A stretch of 64,000 nt of DNA from Actinomyces gaoshouyii (GTDB lineage Bacteria > Actinomycetota > Actinomycetes > Actinomycetales > Actinomycetaceae), in the NCBI RefSeq assembly GCF_002072175.1, contig NZ_MVIV01000003.1, positions 124,001-188,000 of the forward strand. Direction: 5' to 3'. Below are positions 43,645 to 51,966 of the stretch, piece after piece; the stretch's first letter is position 1, and every line of letters begins with the position of its first letter. The position numbers and the translations under genes are program-made. Below the pieces are notes generated by a model. The model had not been told where the DNA came from and ran no database searches. It saw only the letters and a list, made by a program, of their open reading frames with translations.

Positions 43645-44616
43645 TCAAGCCCGTGAGGCTCGCTCGGTGACGGCCCGTAGGTAGCGGTCGCGACCGGCGA
43701 GGTCCTGGCCGGTGACCGCCTCGGTGAAGCCGGCACCGAGGGCGGCCGCCCGCAGCGCGGCCCCCTGCCCGGCGTCGTGCTCCATGACGAGCACGCCCGC
43801 GGGCCGCAGCAGCGCCACGGCCCGGCGCACGAGCGCGGTGGGCAGCGCAAGGCCGTCCCCTCCCCCACCGAAGAGCGCGCGGTGGGGGTCGTGGTCCGCG
43901 GTCTCGGCATCCTCGAGCGCGCCGTCGGGCACGTACGGCGGGTTGGAGACGACGACGTCGACCTGCCCGTCGAGCTCGGCGAGCGTGGTGGGGGCGGCGG
44001 CGTCAGCCTGGACGAGTCGTACCCGCCCGGGTGCGTGGCGCTCGCAGTTGTCGCGTGCCAGGTCCACGGCGTCGTCGGCCACCTCGACAGCGACGACGCG
44101 CGAGCGCGGCACCTCGGCGGCGACGGCGAGCGCGATGGCCCCGCTGCCGGTGCACAGGTCCACGACGAGGGGCGCGGCGACGCCGTCGGCGCTCATGTGC
44201 CGAGCCGCCTCGATGGCGGCGCCGGCCACGACCTCGGTCTCGGGGCGGACGATAAACACGCCCGGTCGGCACTCCAGCTCCAGCCCTCGGAACCACATGA
44301 CGCCCGTGAGGTGCTGGAGCGGCACGCGGGCCGCCCGCTGCTCGATGAGGCTCAGGTAGTGCGCGACCTGCCCGCCGTCGGCCCCCTCGCACATGACCAG
44401 TGGGGTCCCCACCACGTGCTCGGCCAGGAGGCGGGCGTCATGCTCCGGCGAGCTCACCCCCGCCTCCTCCAGCCTCCGGCCCGCCTCGCGGACCAAGCGG
44501 CGGAACCGGAAGCGGTCCAACGGCTCCTGGGGGGATTCGCCCCGCAGGCGTGAAGGAGCCTGCGACCAGTTGAGGGGGCCCCCCGCCCCCGAGCCGCCCC
44601 CCGAGCTGCCTTTCAC
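43645..44616 (-). CDS. prmC: release factor glutamine methyltransferase PrmC
   Basis: PrmC methylates the glutamine of the GGQ motif in release factors RF1 and RF2. The 323-residue protein has an N-terminal helical domain with the substrate-binding [13 protein letters not shown] region and an AdoMet fold with [14 protein letters not shown] and the catalytic VSNPPYVP, which holds the target glutamine. The first 25 residues are Gly/Ser-rich and not conserved. Its ATG overlaps the prfA stop codon (ATGA), so writer and substrate are cotranslated. In related genomes a Sua5/TsaC gene usually follows; here a SUMF1-domain gene lies on the other strand. Confidence 0.95.
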   Translation of the reverse strand: MKGSSGGGSGAGGPLNWSQAPSRLRGESPQEPLDRFRFRRLVREAGRRLEEAGVSSPEHDARLLAEHVVGTPLVMCEGADGGQVAHYLSLIEQRAARVPLQHLTGVMWFRGLELECRPGVFIVRPETEVVAGAAIEAARHMSADGVAAPLVVDLCTGSGAIALAVAAEVPRSRVVAVEVADDAVDLARDNCERHAPGRVRLVQADAAAPTTLAELDGQVDVVVSNPPYVPDGALEDAETADHDPHRALFGGGGDGLALPTALVRRAVALLRPAGVLVMEHDAGQGAALRAAALGAGFTEAVTGQDLAGRDRYLRAVTERASRA

Positions 44617-45713
44617 TCCCGGTCCCCGACGACTGCCAGGCGCTCGGCCTCGTCCATGGCGATCGCCGAGGCGATGACAGGCCCCAGGTCGCCGTCGAGG
44701 ACGGCGTCGAGGTTGTAGGCCTTGTAGCCGGTACGGTGGTCGGCGATGCGGTTCTCGGGGAAGTTGTAGGTGCGGATGCGCTCGGAGCGGTCCACGGTGC
44801 GCACCTGGGAGCGGCGGGCCTCAGCGGCCTCGGCGGCGGCCGCGGCGGCGCGCTCGGCGAGCAGTCGCGAGCGCAAGACCCGCAGCGCCGCCTCCTTGTT
44901 CTGCAACTGGGACTTCTCGTTCTGCATGGACACGACGATGCCGGTGGGCAGGTGGGTCAGGCGCACGGCGGAGTCGGTGGTGTTGACGGACTGACCGCCG
45001 GGGCCGGAGGAGCGGAAGACGTCGATGCGCAGATCGGCGGGGTCGATCTCGAGCTCACCGGGGTCATCGGACTCGGGCATGACGAGCACGCCGGCAGCGG
45101 AGGTATGGATGCGGCCCTGACTCTCAGTGACGGGGACGCGCTGGACGCGGTGGACGCCGCCCTCGTACTTCAGGCGGGCCCATACCCCGTCGGCTGGCTC
45201 GACGGCGCCGCGCGCCTTGACAGCCAGGCGCACGTCCTTGTAGCCGCCGAGCTCGGAGTCGGTGGCGTCCATGATGGTGACGCTCCACCCCATGCGCTCG
45301 GCGTAGCGGGTGTACATGCGGGCGAGGTCGGCGGCGAAGAGAGCGGATTCCTCCCCGCCCTCACCGGCCTTGACCTCGATGATGACGTCGCGGGCGTCAT
45401 CGGGGTCGCGGGGAACGAGGACCTGGCGCAGGCGGTCGGCGGCCTCGGCCTCTCCAACCTCCAGCGCGGGCAGCTCATCGGCGATCTCGGTGGCGAAGTC
45501 GGGGTCTGCGGCGGCGAGCTCGACGGCATCGTCCAGGTCAGCCCGCGCGCCCGCCCAGGCGCGGTGCGCTGCGACGATCCGCCCGAGCTCGGCGTAGCGC
45601 CGCCCGAGGCGCCGCATGACGGCGGGATCGGCCGCGGCCGGCCCGGCCATCTCCGCCTCCAACTGGGCGTACTCGGCGAGCAGCGGCTCGACGGCGCTGA
45701 AGTCCTCGCTCAT
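44613..45713 (-). CDS. prfA: peptide chain release factor 1
   Basis: RF1 reads UAG and UAA codons and triggers peptide release. The 366-residue protein has the N-terminal helical domain, the codon-recognition loop [14 protein letters not shown] (PVT tripeptide at the PxT position) and [16 protein letters not shown] with the GGQ motif methylated by PrmC. The long Ala-rich helix [16 protein letters not shown] is typical. It lies between rpmE upstream (115 bases, with a strong hairpin) and prmC, so it may have its own start site. Confidence 0.97.
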   Translation of the reverse strand: MSEDFSAVEPLLAEYAQLEAEMAGPAAADPAVMRRLGRRYAELGRIVAAHRAWAGARADLDDAVELAAADPDFATEIADELPALEVGEAEAADRLRQVLVPRDPDDARDVIIEVKAGEGGEESALFAADLARMYTRYAERMGWSVTIMDATDSELGGYKDVRLAVKARGAVEPADGVWARLKYEGGVHRVQRVPVTESQGRIHTSAAGVLVMPESDDPGELEIDPADLRIDVFRSSGPGGQSVNTTDSAVRLTHLPTGIVVSMQNEKSQLQNKEAALRVLRSRLLAERAAAAAAEAAEARRSQVRTVDRSERIRTYNFPENRIADHRTGYKAYNLDAVLDGDLGPVIASAIAMDEAERLAVVGDRE

Positions 45714-45776
45714 AGTGGTCCTCTCGTGGGGCTCGCGCTGACGGGCCGGCCTGGTGGCGGTTGCTGGAATGCGGCA

Positions 45777-45815
45777 GCGCCGGCGCCGGGCTCTCGGGGA
45801 GCCGGGCGCCGGCGC
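45777..45815 (-). terminator. terminator hairpin after rpmE
   Basis: GCGCCGGCGCCGGGCTC (45777-45793) pairs with GAGCCGGGCGCCGGCGC (45799-45815) except for one C-C/G-G mismatch, around a 5-base loop, 13 bases beyond the rpmE stop codon. Confidence 0.7.
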
Positions 45816-45827
45816 CGGTCAGGATGC

Positions 45828-46040
45828 TTACTTCTTGCGCTTGCCGTAGCGGGCCTCGAAGCGGGCGACGCGGCCGCCGGTGTCGAGGATCTTCTGCTTG
45901 CCCGTGTAGAACGGGTGGCAGGCGGAGCACACATCGACGCGGATCTCACCGGAGGTGACGGTGGAGCGGGTCTCGAAGGTGTTGCCGCAGGTGCAGGTGA
46001 CCGTGGTGTCCACGTAATCGGGGTGGATGCCCTGCTTCAT
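45828..46040 (-). CDS. rpmE: 50S ribosomal protein L31 (zinc-binding form)
   Basis: The 70-residue protein is the C+ type of bL31: Cys16, Cys18, Cys38 and Cys41 can hold a zinc ion, which makes it the zinc-replete version (the C- paralogue, if any, is not here). It begins [10 protein letters not shown], as expected. The start follows AAGGAGA. It sits between rho and prfA as in many actinobacteria, but here a 1.1 kb insert separates it from rho. Confidence 0.96.
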   Translation of the reverse strand: MKQGIHPDYVDTTVTCTCGNTFETRSTVTSGEIRVDVCSACHPFYTGKQKILDTGGRVARFEARYGKRKK

Positions 46041-46112
46041 AGGAATCTCCTTCAGCGATCAGAGGGTCCCGGGTCCCCCGCGGGCGCGGAGGTGAACCGG
46101 AGGCCGTGAGCG

Positions 46113-46142
46113 ATTATGCCGCCGCGAGCCCCGGCGGCACAA
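46113..46142 (-). promoter_or_regulatory. promoter of rpmE
   Basis: On the minus strand TTGTGC (46137-46142) and CATAAT (46113-46118) are 18 bases apart. Transcription would start near 46106, leaving a 65-base leader before rpmE. Confidence 0.5.
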
Positions 46143-46470
46143 CGCGGCGGCCAGTGACGCCGGGCACCCGGAGCCGACGGTTCTGCAACGCTCCTCTCGG
46201 GCGGTTGACCATGCTCGTCCATGGCCGGGTCCCCGGTGCGCCGGGCGGGCGATCCGGCAGCTGATCGCGTTCAGGGCGGCGCTCATCCGCATCCGCGTCG
46301 CCCGCCGCCTTTGACGCCGCTTCGTGGTGAGCGCGCGGTAGACGGCCAAGCGATCCTCGGGAAGGCCCCATCGCCCCCTAACCACATCTCCACTATCACC
46401 ACAACGCCATTGGGACTTTTCCTTGGAACCGCTCGACAGAGTCTCGCTTCTCGACCTCCCTCCGCACCCC
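46143..46470. other. intergenic stretch between rpmE promoter and the small-gene promoter
   Basis: No gene, repeat or clear structure could be supported in these 330 bases. The base composition drops towards the right end, next to the TATAAT promoter. Confidence 0.4.
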
Positions 46471-46499
46471 TTGATGAATCCGCAGGTCGGTCGTATAAT
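46471..46499 (+). promoter_or_regulatory. consensus-like sigma-A promoter of the small gene pair
   Basis: TTGATG (46471-46476) and a perfect TATAAT (46494-46499) are separated by the ideal 17 bases. It is the best -10 match in the window and stands out in this high-GC sequence. Transcription would start near 46506, about 33 bases before the first small ORF. Confidence 0.75.
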
Positions 46500-46538
46500 A
46501 TAAGGTGTGAGCAGAGGCGCTTCATCTCGGGAGGGATT

Positions 46539-46715
46539 ATGTCTTGCCGGCCGCTCGCAACAGCAATGGGAGTGAGCGTCGCAACGGTAGGTAGCTTTAT
46601 CGAGGGGAGCTGGGCCGCTGCGGCTTCCAGTTATTACGACCATGGAAATCGCATCAAGATTCACTATTGGCTGTACCCGACTGAAGTCGAATACGGGAGG
46701 AACGGATGCTACTGA
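46539..46715 (+). CDS. small secreted-peptide candidate (58 residues)
   Basis: The ORF begins 40 bases after a TATAAT promoter and directly after GGGAGGGATT, so expression is likely. The N-terminus (MSCRPLATAMG, then a hydrophobic stretch to SWAAA) looks like a short signal peptide with a possible cut after AAA, leaving about 30 residues that begin SSYYDH, are rich in Tyr, His and charged residues, and end GRNGCY. One Cys is in the signal region and one near the C-terminus. Codon use (gta, ttt, tat, att, aca) is more AT-rich than in neighbours, a sign of transfer. The next gene overlaps by ten bases and encodes a two-TM protein, a layout seen for bacteriocin/pheromone and immunity pairs. No family was recognised. 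Confidence 0.5.
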   Translation: MSCRPLATAMGVSVATVGSFIEGSWAAAASSYYDHGNRIKIHYWLYPTEVEYGRNGCY

Positions 46716-46978
46716 GGTGGTTCCTGCGATCTCGATTCCCGTTCACGCTGGGCGTTTGCATCGCGTTCCTCATGAACCTGAGTGAGCTGGCCAAGCTCGG
46801 GACCGCGGGGGTCGTCAACATCATCATCAGAGTGGCGGGCGTCATCGTGATCCTCGGTGGCGAGATCGCCCTACGGCGCCACCTCGCCGCCGAGGGGGTG
46901 AGGCTCCCACCCTCCTTCGCGCTACGGGATGATCCCCGGACACCGGCACCCCCCTCGCAGCGCGTTGAGAAGCGGTGA
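46706..46978 (+). CDS. two-TM small membrane protein (possible immunity partner)
   Basis: The 90-residue protein has two hydrophobic segments, about 12-29 (FTLGVCIAFLMNL) and 36-55 (VVNIIIRVAGVIVILGGE), separated by a short loop, with a charged 35-residue C-terminal tail. It begins with several Arg around residues 4-9, suggesting both ends in the cytoplasm. The ATG follows GGGAGGAACGG and overlaps the end of the 58-residue ORF, so the two are translationally coupled. Many class II bacteriocin immunity proteins have this size and topology, but no homology was recognised, so this is a positional guess. Confidence 0.55.
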   Translation: MLLRWFLRSRFPFTLGVCIAFLMNLSELAKLGTAGVVNIIIRVAGVIVILGGEIALRRHLAAEGVRLPPSFALRDDPRTPAPPSQRVEKR

Positions 46979-47046
46979 GGCAAGGCCCACGGGACGGTTC
47001 GTATCCGAGCTCCCTCCGCGATGCCCGAGCGCGGCGCCCGCATGGC

Positions 47047-47104
47047 GCGTGCGCGGATGGGCCGGCAGCCTCCATGTCGAGGCTGCCGGCCCATCCGCGC
47101 ACGC
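47047..47104. terminator. 26-bp perfect hairpin between the small genes and rho
   Basis: The arms 47047-47072 and 47079-47104 are perfectly complementary over 26 bases around the loop CATGTC, and a further 5 bp (ATGGC/GCCAT) can add outside. It separates the convergent small-gene unit from rho. There is no T-run on either side, so it is an unusually long, GC-rich bidirectional terminator or a short inverted-repeat element. Confidence 0.75.
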
Positions 47105-47130
47105 CATCGCCGGGGGGACTCGTCAGTGCG

Positions 47131-49086
47131 TCACTCGTCGTCGGCGTCCGCCAGGGAGGTGCCCGACGGCGTCGTCTTGGAGATGACCATGAGGAACTCG
47201 GCGTTGGACTGGGTGTCCTTGAGCTTGGAGAGCACGAGCTCGAGGGCCTGCTGCTGCTCCAGGCCCGCGAAGAGGCGGCGCAGGCGCCACATGATCTTCA
47301 GCTGGGCCGGGTCGATGAGCAGCTCCTCGCGGCGCGTGCCCGAGGCGGCCACATCCACGGCCGGGAAGATGCGCTTATCGGCGAGCTGGCGGGAGAGCTT
47401 GAGCTCCATGTTTCCGGTGCCCTTGAACTCCTCGAAGATGACCTCGTCCATCTTCGAGCCGGTCTCCACCAGGGCAGTGGCCAGGATCGTCAGGCTCCCG
47501 CCGTTCTCAACATTGCGCGCGGCGCCGAAGAAGCGCTTGGGCGGGTAGAGCGCCGCGGCGTCCACACCACCGGACAGGATGCGCCCGGAGACGGGGGCGG
47601 CGAGGTTGTAGGCGCGGCCCAGGCGGGTGATGGAGTCCAGGAGCACGACGACGTCCTGCCCGAGCTCCACAAGGCGCTTGGCGCGCTCGATGGCCAGCTC
47701 GGCGACGATCGTGTGATCCGAGGCGGGGCGGTCGAAGGTGGAGGCGATGACCTCGCCCTTGACCGTGCGCTGCATGTCGGTGACCTCCTCGGGGCGCTCA
47801 TCGACGAGCACGACCATGAGGTGGGCCTCCGGGTTGTTCACCGCGATGGCGTTGGCGATCTGCTGGAGGACGATCGTCTTACCGGCCTTGGGCGGGGAGA
47901 CAATGAGCCCGCGCTGGCCCTTCCCGATCGGGGAGACGAGATCGATCACGCGCGGTGTGACGGCCTTCGGCGTGGTCTCCAGGCGCAGTTGCTCCTGCGG
48001 GTAGAGGGGGGTCAGCTTGGCGAACTCCGGGCGGCGCTTGGATCGCTCGGAGTCCATGCCGTTGATCGTCTCCACGGAGACCAGGGGGTTGTACTTGACG
48101 CGACCCGCACGGTTCTGCCGCCGATTCTGGCGCCCGCCGTGACCACCCGCGAACTGAGCCGACTCGCCGCCCTCGCGGACCCAGCCCGAGACGGCGTCGC
48201 CCGGGCGCAGGCCGTGCTCCTTGACCTGGGCGGCTGAGACGTAGACATCCTTCGGGCCGGGCAGGTAGCCGGAGGTGCGCAGGTAGGCGTGGTTGGGGTC
48301 GGAGGCGTCGAGGATGCCGGCCACGGGGAGCAGGACCTCGTCCTCGCGGGGGGCGCGCTGCCTGCCCTGCTGCTGGTTGCGGTTGTCCCCCTCGTCGTCG
48401 TAGCGGTCGCGGCCGCGCTTGCGGCCCCGACGACGGCGCCCGGGGCGGCCCTCGTCCTCCCCATCGCGGCCCTCGCGCTCAGGGCGATCGTCGCGGCGGC
48501 CGCGCTCAGCGGGCTCGACGGCAGCAGTGCCGGTGACGTCGGCCAGGTCCCGCATGAGGGCGGCCTTGGCGTCGAGGTGGTCCTCGGGGGAATCGGGGGC
48601 GTCGGCGGGGCGGTAGTCGCGCTCGGCGCGGCGGCGGCGGCGCACGCCCTCCTCGGACCGGTCAGAACGGTCGGTGCGCTCGCGACGAGGACGGAACCCA
48701 CTGTCGGAGCCCTGAGCGGGGGCATCCTCACCGTGCTCCGATCGGGCGGGGAGGTCGAGCTCGAGGGATGCGGGGACATCGCTCGGGGCACCGGCGGCGG
48801 CTGTGGCGCGACGACGGCGCGGGCGGGAGGCGCCCTGCGCGGGGGCCTCAGTGGGCGCGGGAGTCTGGGCGGGGGCACCGGCGGGCTCGGGAGCAGGGGC
48901 CGCACCGTCCTTGGCGCCGGGCGCGGTCGATCCTCGCGACGTTGAGGGATCGCCGTCGCGGATCGCAGCGATGAGCTCGCTCTTGCGCATACGGGAGGTG
49001 CCCTTGAGGCCCATGGAGGAGGCGAGCCGCTGCAGCTCGGCCAAGCGCATGGCAGTCAGGGCGGGGGCGCTGGAAGTTTCAGTCAC
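47131..49086 (-). CDS. rho: transcription termination factor Rho
   Basis: Rho is a hexameric RNA-dependent ATPase that ends transcription. The 651-residue protein, started at the GTG preceded by ATGAGGAC (an ATG at 49098 would add four residues), has an N-terminal SAP-like part ([17 protein letters not shown]), a long Arg/Asp/Glu-rich insertion (about 55-260) typical of high-GC actinobacteria and able to bind RNA, the cold-shock-like primary RNA site ([17 protein letters not shown]), Walker A SPPKAGKT, Walker [12 protein letters not shown] and the arginine finger region. Hairpins without U-tracts across the window fit a genome relying on Rho. Upstream is a 480-base non-coding region suitable for autoregulation. 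Confidence 0.96.
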   Translation of the reverse strand: MTETSSAPALTAMRLAELQRLASSMGLKGTSRMRKSELIAAIRDGDPSTSRGSTAPGAKDGAAPAPEPAGAPAQTPAPTEAPAQGASRPRRRRATAAAGAPSDVPASLELDLPARSEHGEDAPAQGSDSGFRPRRERTDRSDRSEEGVRRRRRAERDYRPADAPDSPEDHLDAKAALMRDLADVTGTAAVEPAERGRRDDRPEREGRDGEDEGRPGRRRRGRKRGRDRYDDEGDNRNQQQGRQRAPREDEVLLPVAGILDASDPNHAYLRTSGYLPGPKDVYVSAAQVKEHGLRPGDAVSGWVREGGESAQFAGGHGGRQNRRQNRAGRVKYNPLVSVETINGMDSERSKRRPEFAKLTPLYPQEQLRLETTPKAVTPRVIDLVSPIGKGQRGLIVSPPKAGKTIVLQQIANAIAVNNPEAHLMVVLVDERPEEVTDMQRTVKGEVIASTFDRPASDHTIVAELAIERAKRLVELGQDVVVLLDSITRLGRAYNLAAPVSGRILSGGVDAAALYPPKRFFGAARNVENGGSLTILATALVETGSKMDEVIFEEFKGTGNMELKLSRQLADKRIFPAVDVAASGTRREELLIDPAQLKIMWRLRRLFAGLEQQQALELVLSKLKDTQSNAEFLMVISKTTPSGTSLADADDE

Positions 49087-49568
49087 GAGTGTCCTCATGG
49101 TGTGGCGCGCGCGATGACTGCGCGCGGATGGGGAAAAACCCGGATTCATTCACGGGAGAGGTGCTGCACTGCGCGGCGCCAGGGTGCTCCCTCGGTCCGG
49201 TGGTTCAGTGCTCGCGGCGGGCTGGCTGCGTCGCCACGGGGAGGCGCTACTGCTCGGCCGCTGCATGCAGCATAGCAGGGATCCACGACCTTCCCCAGTG
49301 CGACCGCCGACACACGGCGGGCCGGGACCGACTGCCCCGCACCGCCCCGGTACCCCATGGGGATGGGGAGGCGCGGCCTCCACGAGGCGCTCGGCGACTT
49401 CGCGGGGGTCGGCGCCTTCGACGGGCCCGCGTGGACGGCGACGATCTCGCCGACGGCGAGGATGCCGAAGCGCATCCGGTGCCGGAGCGCGGGCGGTCTC
49501 GTCGCTGTTTTCGACCGGTCTCGATCGGGGGGGAGGAGGGTCCCGAGCGCGGTCAGCGACGGGGCCGG
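49087..49568. other. non-coding region between thrB and rho
   Basis: The 482 bases upstream of rho hold a dispersed repeat (49494-49526), a perfect palindrome GCTGCATGCAGC near 49259-49270 next to a minus-strand TATGCT that could be the rho -10, and a GCGCGC-AGTCATC-GCGCGC hairpin close to the rho start. No gene could be supported. The length and structure suit transcriptional autoregulation of rho. Confidence 0.45.
49494..49526. repeat. 33-bp dispersed repeat, copy 1
   Basis: This segment (centre TTTTCGACCGGTCTCG) matches 59424-59456 at 30 of 33 bases. It lies 43 bases beyond the thrB stop codon and contains the palindrome GACCGGTC. Confidence 0.75.
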
Positions 49569-50474
49569 TCACAGGAGACGGGCGCCCTGGGTGTCGATGC
49601 CGGGGACCAGGACCCGCCAGCCGTGCTGCTCCAGGGTGAAGCGGGTCTGATCGGCCAGGCGCGCCAGGACCAGCACAGTGGGGCCGGCCCCCGAGATGAC
49701 CGCCGGGTAGCCCTGCTCGCGCAGGGAGTCCATGACGGCCATGGAGCCGGGCAGGACGTCACGGCGGTACTCCTGGTGGAGGCGGTCCTCGGTGCCGGCC
49801 ATGAGCAGGTCGGGGCGACCGGCGAGGGCCAGCATGAGGACCGCGGCCCGGGAGGTGTTGAACAGGGCGTCGGCGCGGGGCACCGAGTTCGGCAGGACCC
49901 TGCGGGCCTCCTCGGTGGACAGGCGCGTGGCCGGGGGCGGCACGAGGATCGTCACCGGCAGGGAGCCGTCCACGGGCATGGGGGCGGAGCGGGGGTTCCC
50001 GTCGGCCTCGATCCAGGCCACCGTGGCGCCGCCGTAGACGGCGGGGGCGACGTTGTCCGGATGCCCCTCGAAGCTCGTGGCCAGGGAGAAGACGGAGTCA
50101 AGCGGCAGGGCCCGGGGGTCCGAGAGCAGGCCTCGGGCGAGCATGAGGCCGGCGACGGCGGCGCTCGCCGAGGAGCCGAGCCCCCCGCCGTGGGGGATGC
50201 GGTTGATGCAGCGCATCTCGAAGCCCGCCTGGGGGGCGCCTGCGGCCTCGAGCCCGGCGCGCAGGGCCCGCACGACGAGGTTGTCGTCATCCGTGGGAAC
50301 GACGCCCTCGCCCACACCCTCGACGCGCACGCTCGTGACGCCGATGATGGGGCGGACGCTGACCTCGTCGTAGAAGCGGAAGGCCATGCCGAAGGAGTCG
50401 AAGCCCGGCCCCATGTTGGCGGTGGTGGCGGGGACTCGGACCCGCGCCTCCTCGTGGGCGATGCGCATCGTCAC
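49569..50474 (-). CDS. thrB: homoserine kinase
   Basis: ThrB phosphorylates homoserine, the step before threonine synthase. The 301-residue protein is a GHMP kinase with RVRVPATTANMGPGFDSFG, the ATP loop PHGGGLGSSASA, and the C-terminal AVISGAGPTVLVL. Its ATG overlaps the hom stop codon (ATGA). In most actinobacteria thrC lies between hom and thrB; here it does not, so threonine synthase must be encoded elsewhere. The C-terminus is followed by a dispersed repeat. Confidence 0.96.
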   Translation of the reverse strand: MTMRIAHEEARVRVPATTANMGPGFDSFGMAFRFYDEVSVRPIIGVTSVRVEGVGEGVVPTDDDNLVVRALRAGLEAAGAPQAGFEMRCINRIPHGGGLGSSASAAVAGLMLARGLLSDPRALPLDSVFSLATSFEGHPDNVAPAVYGGATVAWIEADGNPRSAPMPVDGSLPVTILVPPPATRLSTEEARRVLPNSVPRADALFNTSRAAVLMLALAGRPDLLMAGTEDRLHQEYRRDVLPGSMAVMDSLREQGYPAVISGAGPTVLVLARLADQTRFTLEQHGWRVLVPGIDTQGARLL

Positions 50475-51811
50475 TCCCCCTCGACGCGCAGGACGGAGAC
50501 GACCTCGCGGACCTGCTCCATGCCGCGCAGGGCCTCAACCGCCCGGTCGAGGTGAAGGACGGCGGCCGGGTGGGTGACAATCGTGACGAGCGGGTCGACG
50601 CCGTCGGAGACATAAGAGGCCTGGCGCACGGAGTTGATGGAGATGCCGTGGTCGGCCATGGCCCGCATGATCGCGGCGAGCGCGCCGGGGGCGTCGACGG
50701 CGCGCAGCTGGACCTGGTAGCGGGTCAGCGCCGACTCGGGGCCGAGGATCGGCAGGTCGGCGTAGGCGAGCTCGCGGGGCGCCTGCCCCCCGCCGATGCG
50801 GTGGAAGGCGGCGGCGACGACGTCGGAGAGCACGGCGGAGGCGGTGGGCGCCCCGCCCGCGCCCTGACCGTAGAACATGAGGCGGCCGGCGGACTCGGCC
50901 TCGACGAGCACGGCGTTGAAGGCGCCGTGGACGCCGGCCAGGGGGTGGTCGGCCGGGACGAGGGCGGGGTGGACGCGCACGGAGACGCCGTTGGCGTGAT
51001 CGTCCTCGCGGCGCTGGGCGACGGCCAGGAGCTTGAGGACGCAACCCGAGGCGCGGGCCTCGCGGATGTCGTCGGCGGTGATGGAGCGGATGCCGGTGAC
51101 GTCGACGTCATCGATGCCCACCCGCGTGTGGAAGGCGAGCGAGGCGATGATGGCGCATTTGGCGGCGGCGTCGAGGCCGTCGACGTCGGCGGTGGGGTCC
51201 GCCTCGGCGTACCCGAGGGCCTGGGCGGCCGCGAGGGCCTCCTCGAAGCCGAGGCCCTTGGTACTCATCTCATCGAGGATGTAGTTGGTGGTGCCGTTGA
51301 CGATGCCGAGCACGGAGGTGACGCGGTCCCCGGCCATGGACTCGCGCAGGGCGTAGACCACGGGGATGGCGCCGGCGACGGCGGCCTCGTAGTAGAAGTC
51401 GGTGCCGGCGGCCGCGGCGGCGGCGTAGAGCTCGGGTCCGTGGGCGGCGATGAGGGCCTTGTTTCCGGTGACGACGGAGGCGCCGGCCCTGAAGGCGGCC
51501 AGGATGAGCGTGCGGGCCGGTTCGATGCCGCCGATGAGCTCGACGACGAGGTCGTTGCCGGTGGCCACGGCGGTGGCGTCGTCGGTGAGGAGCTCACGGG
51601 GCACGGCCGGGTCGCGGAGGGCGTCGAGGTCGCGCACGGCGATGCCGGTGACCTCCAGGCGGGCGCCGCTGCGGGCGGCGAACTCCTCCGCCTGCTCGCC
51701 CAGCAGGCGCACGACCTGCGTGCCGACGGTTCCGGAGCCGAGGACGCCGACCTTGAGGACGGGGTGCGCGGCCCGGGAAGCGGGGGCTGCGGGCGGAGCC
51801 TGCTGGGTCAT
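50471..51811 (-). CDS. hom: homoserine dehydrogenase
   Basis: It reduces aspartate semialdehyde to homoserine, the branch point to threonine and methionine. The start at ATG 51811 follows AAGGTGG and gives 446 residues. The N-terminal NAD(P) fold has GVLGSGTVGTQV, the catalytic domain has GIVNGTTNYILDEM and GYAEADPTADVDGLDAAAK with the catalytic lysine, and the last 80 residues are an ACT domain (APGALAAIMRAMADHGISINSV) that gives feedback inhibition by threonine. The gene is separated from lysA by 155 bases containing a terminator and overlaps thrB by four. Confidence 0.96.
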   Translation of the reverse strand: MTQQAPPAAPASRAAHPVLKVGVLGSGTVGTQVVRLLGEQAEEFAARSGARLEVTGIAVRDLDALRDPAVPRELLTDDATAVATGNDLVVELIGGIEPARTLILAAFRAGASVVTGNKALIAAHGPELYAAAAAAGTDFYYEAAVAGAIPVVYALRESMAGDRVTSVLGIVNGTTNYILDEMSTKGLGFEEALAAAQALGYAEADPTADVDGLDAAAKCAIIASLAFHTRVGIDDVDVTGIRSITADDIREARASGCVLKLLAVAQRREDDHANGVSVRVHPALVPADHPLAGVHGAFNAVLVEAESAGRLMFYGQGAGGAPTASAVLSDVVAAAFHRIGGGQAPRELAYADLPILGPESALTRYQVQLRAVDAPGALAAIMRAMADHGISINSVRQASYVSDGVDPLVTIVTHPAAVLHLDRAVEALRGMEQVREVVSVLRVEGE

Positions 51812-51930
51812 GGGACCACCTTGTTCTCGTGCGGCGGGCGGGGCAGGGTCAGCATAGACGGGGCCGCCCAGGTGCCGCGCGGCCGTCCCGGCGCATGGCG
51901 GGCCCTGTGGGGGACAGCCCTTGCCCATGC

Positions 51931-51956
51931 GCCCCTGCCGTTGCTGCGGCAGGGGC
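51931..51956 (-). terminator. terminator hairpin after lysA
   Basis: GCCCCTGCCG (51931-51940) and CGGCAGGGGC (51947-51956) form a perfect 10-bp stem around TTGCTG, ten bases beyond the lysA stop codon. It separates lysA from hom. Confidence 0.7.
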
Positions 51957-51966
51957 GGTGGAGGGG

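Noticed and set aside
46539-46715. Membership of the small ORF in the lactococcin-972 family
   Set aside because: There is a loose resemblance (SYY.H...H) but no conserved Gly-Thr-Trp block or length match; left as an unknown peptide.
49146-49475. 109-codon minus-strand ORF upstream of rho
   Set aside because: No ribosome site, no family and it covers the palindrome and likely rho promoter; treated as non-coding.
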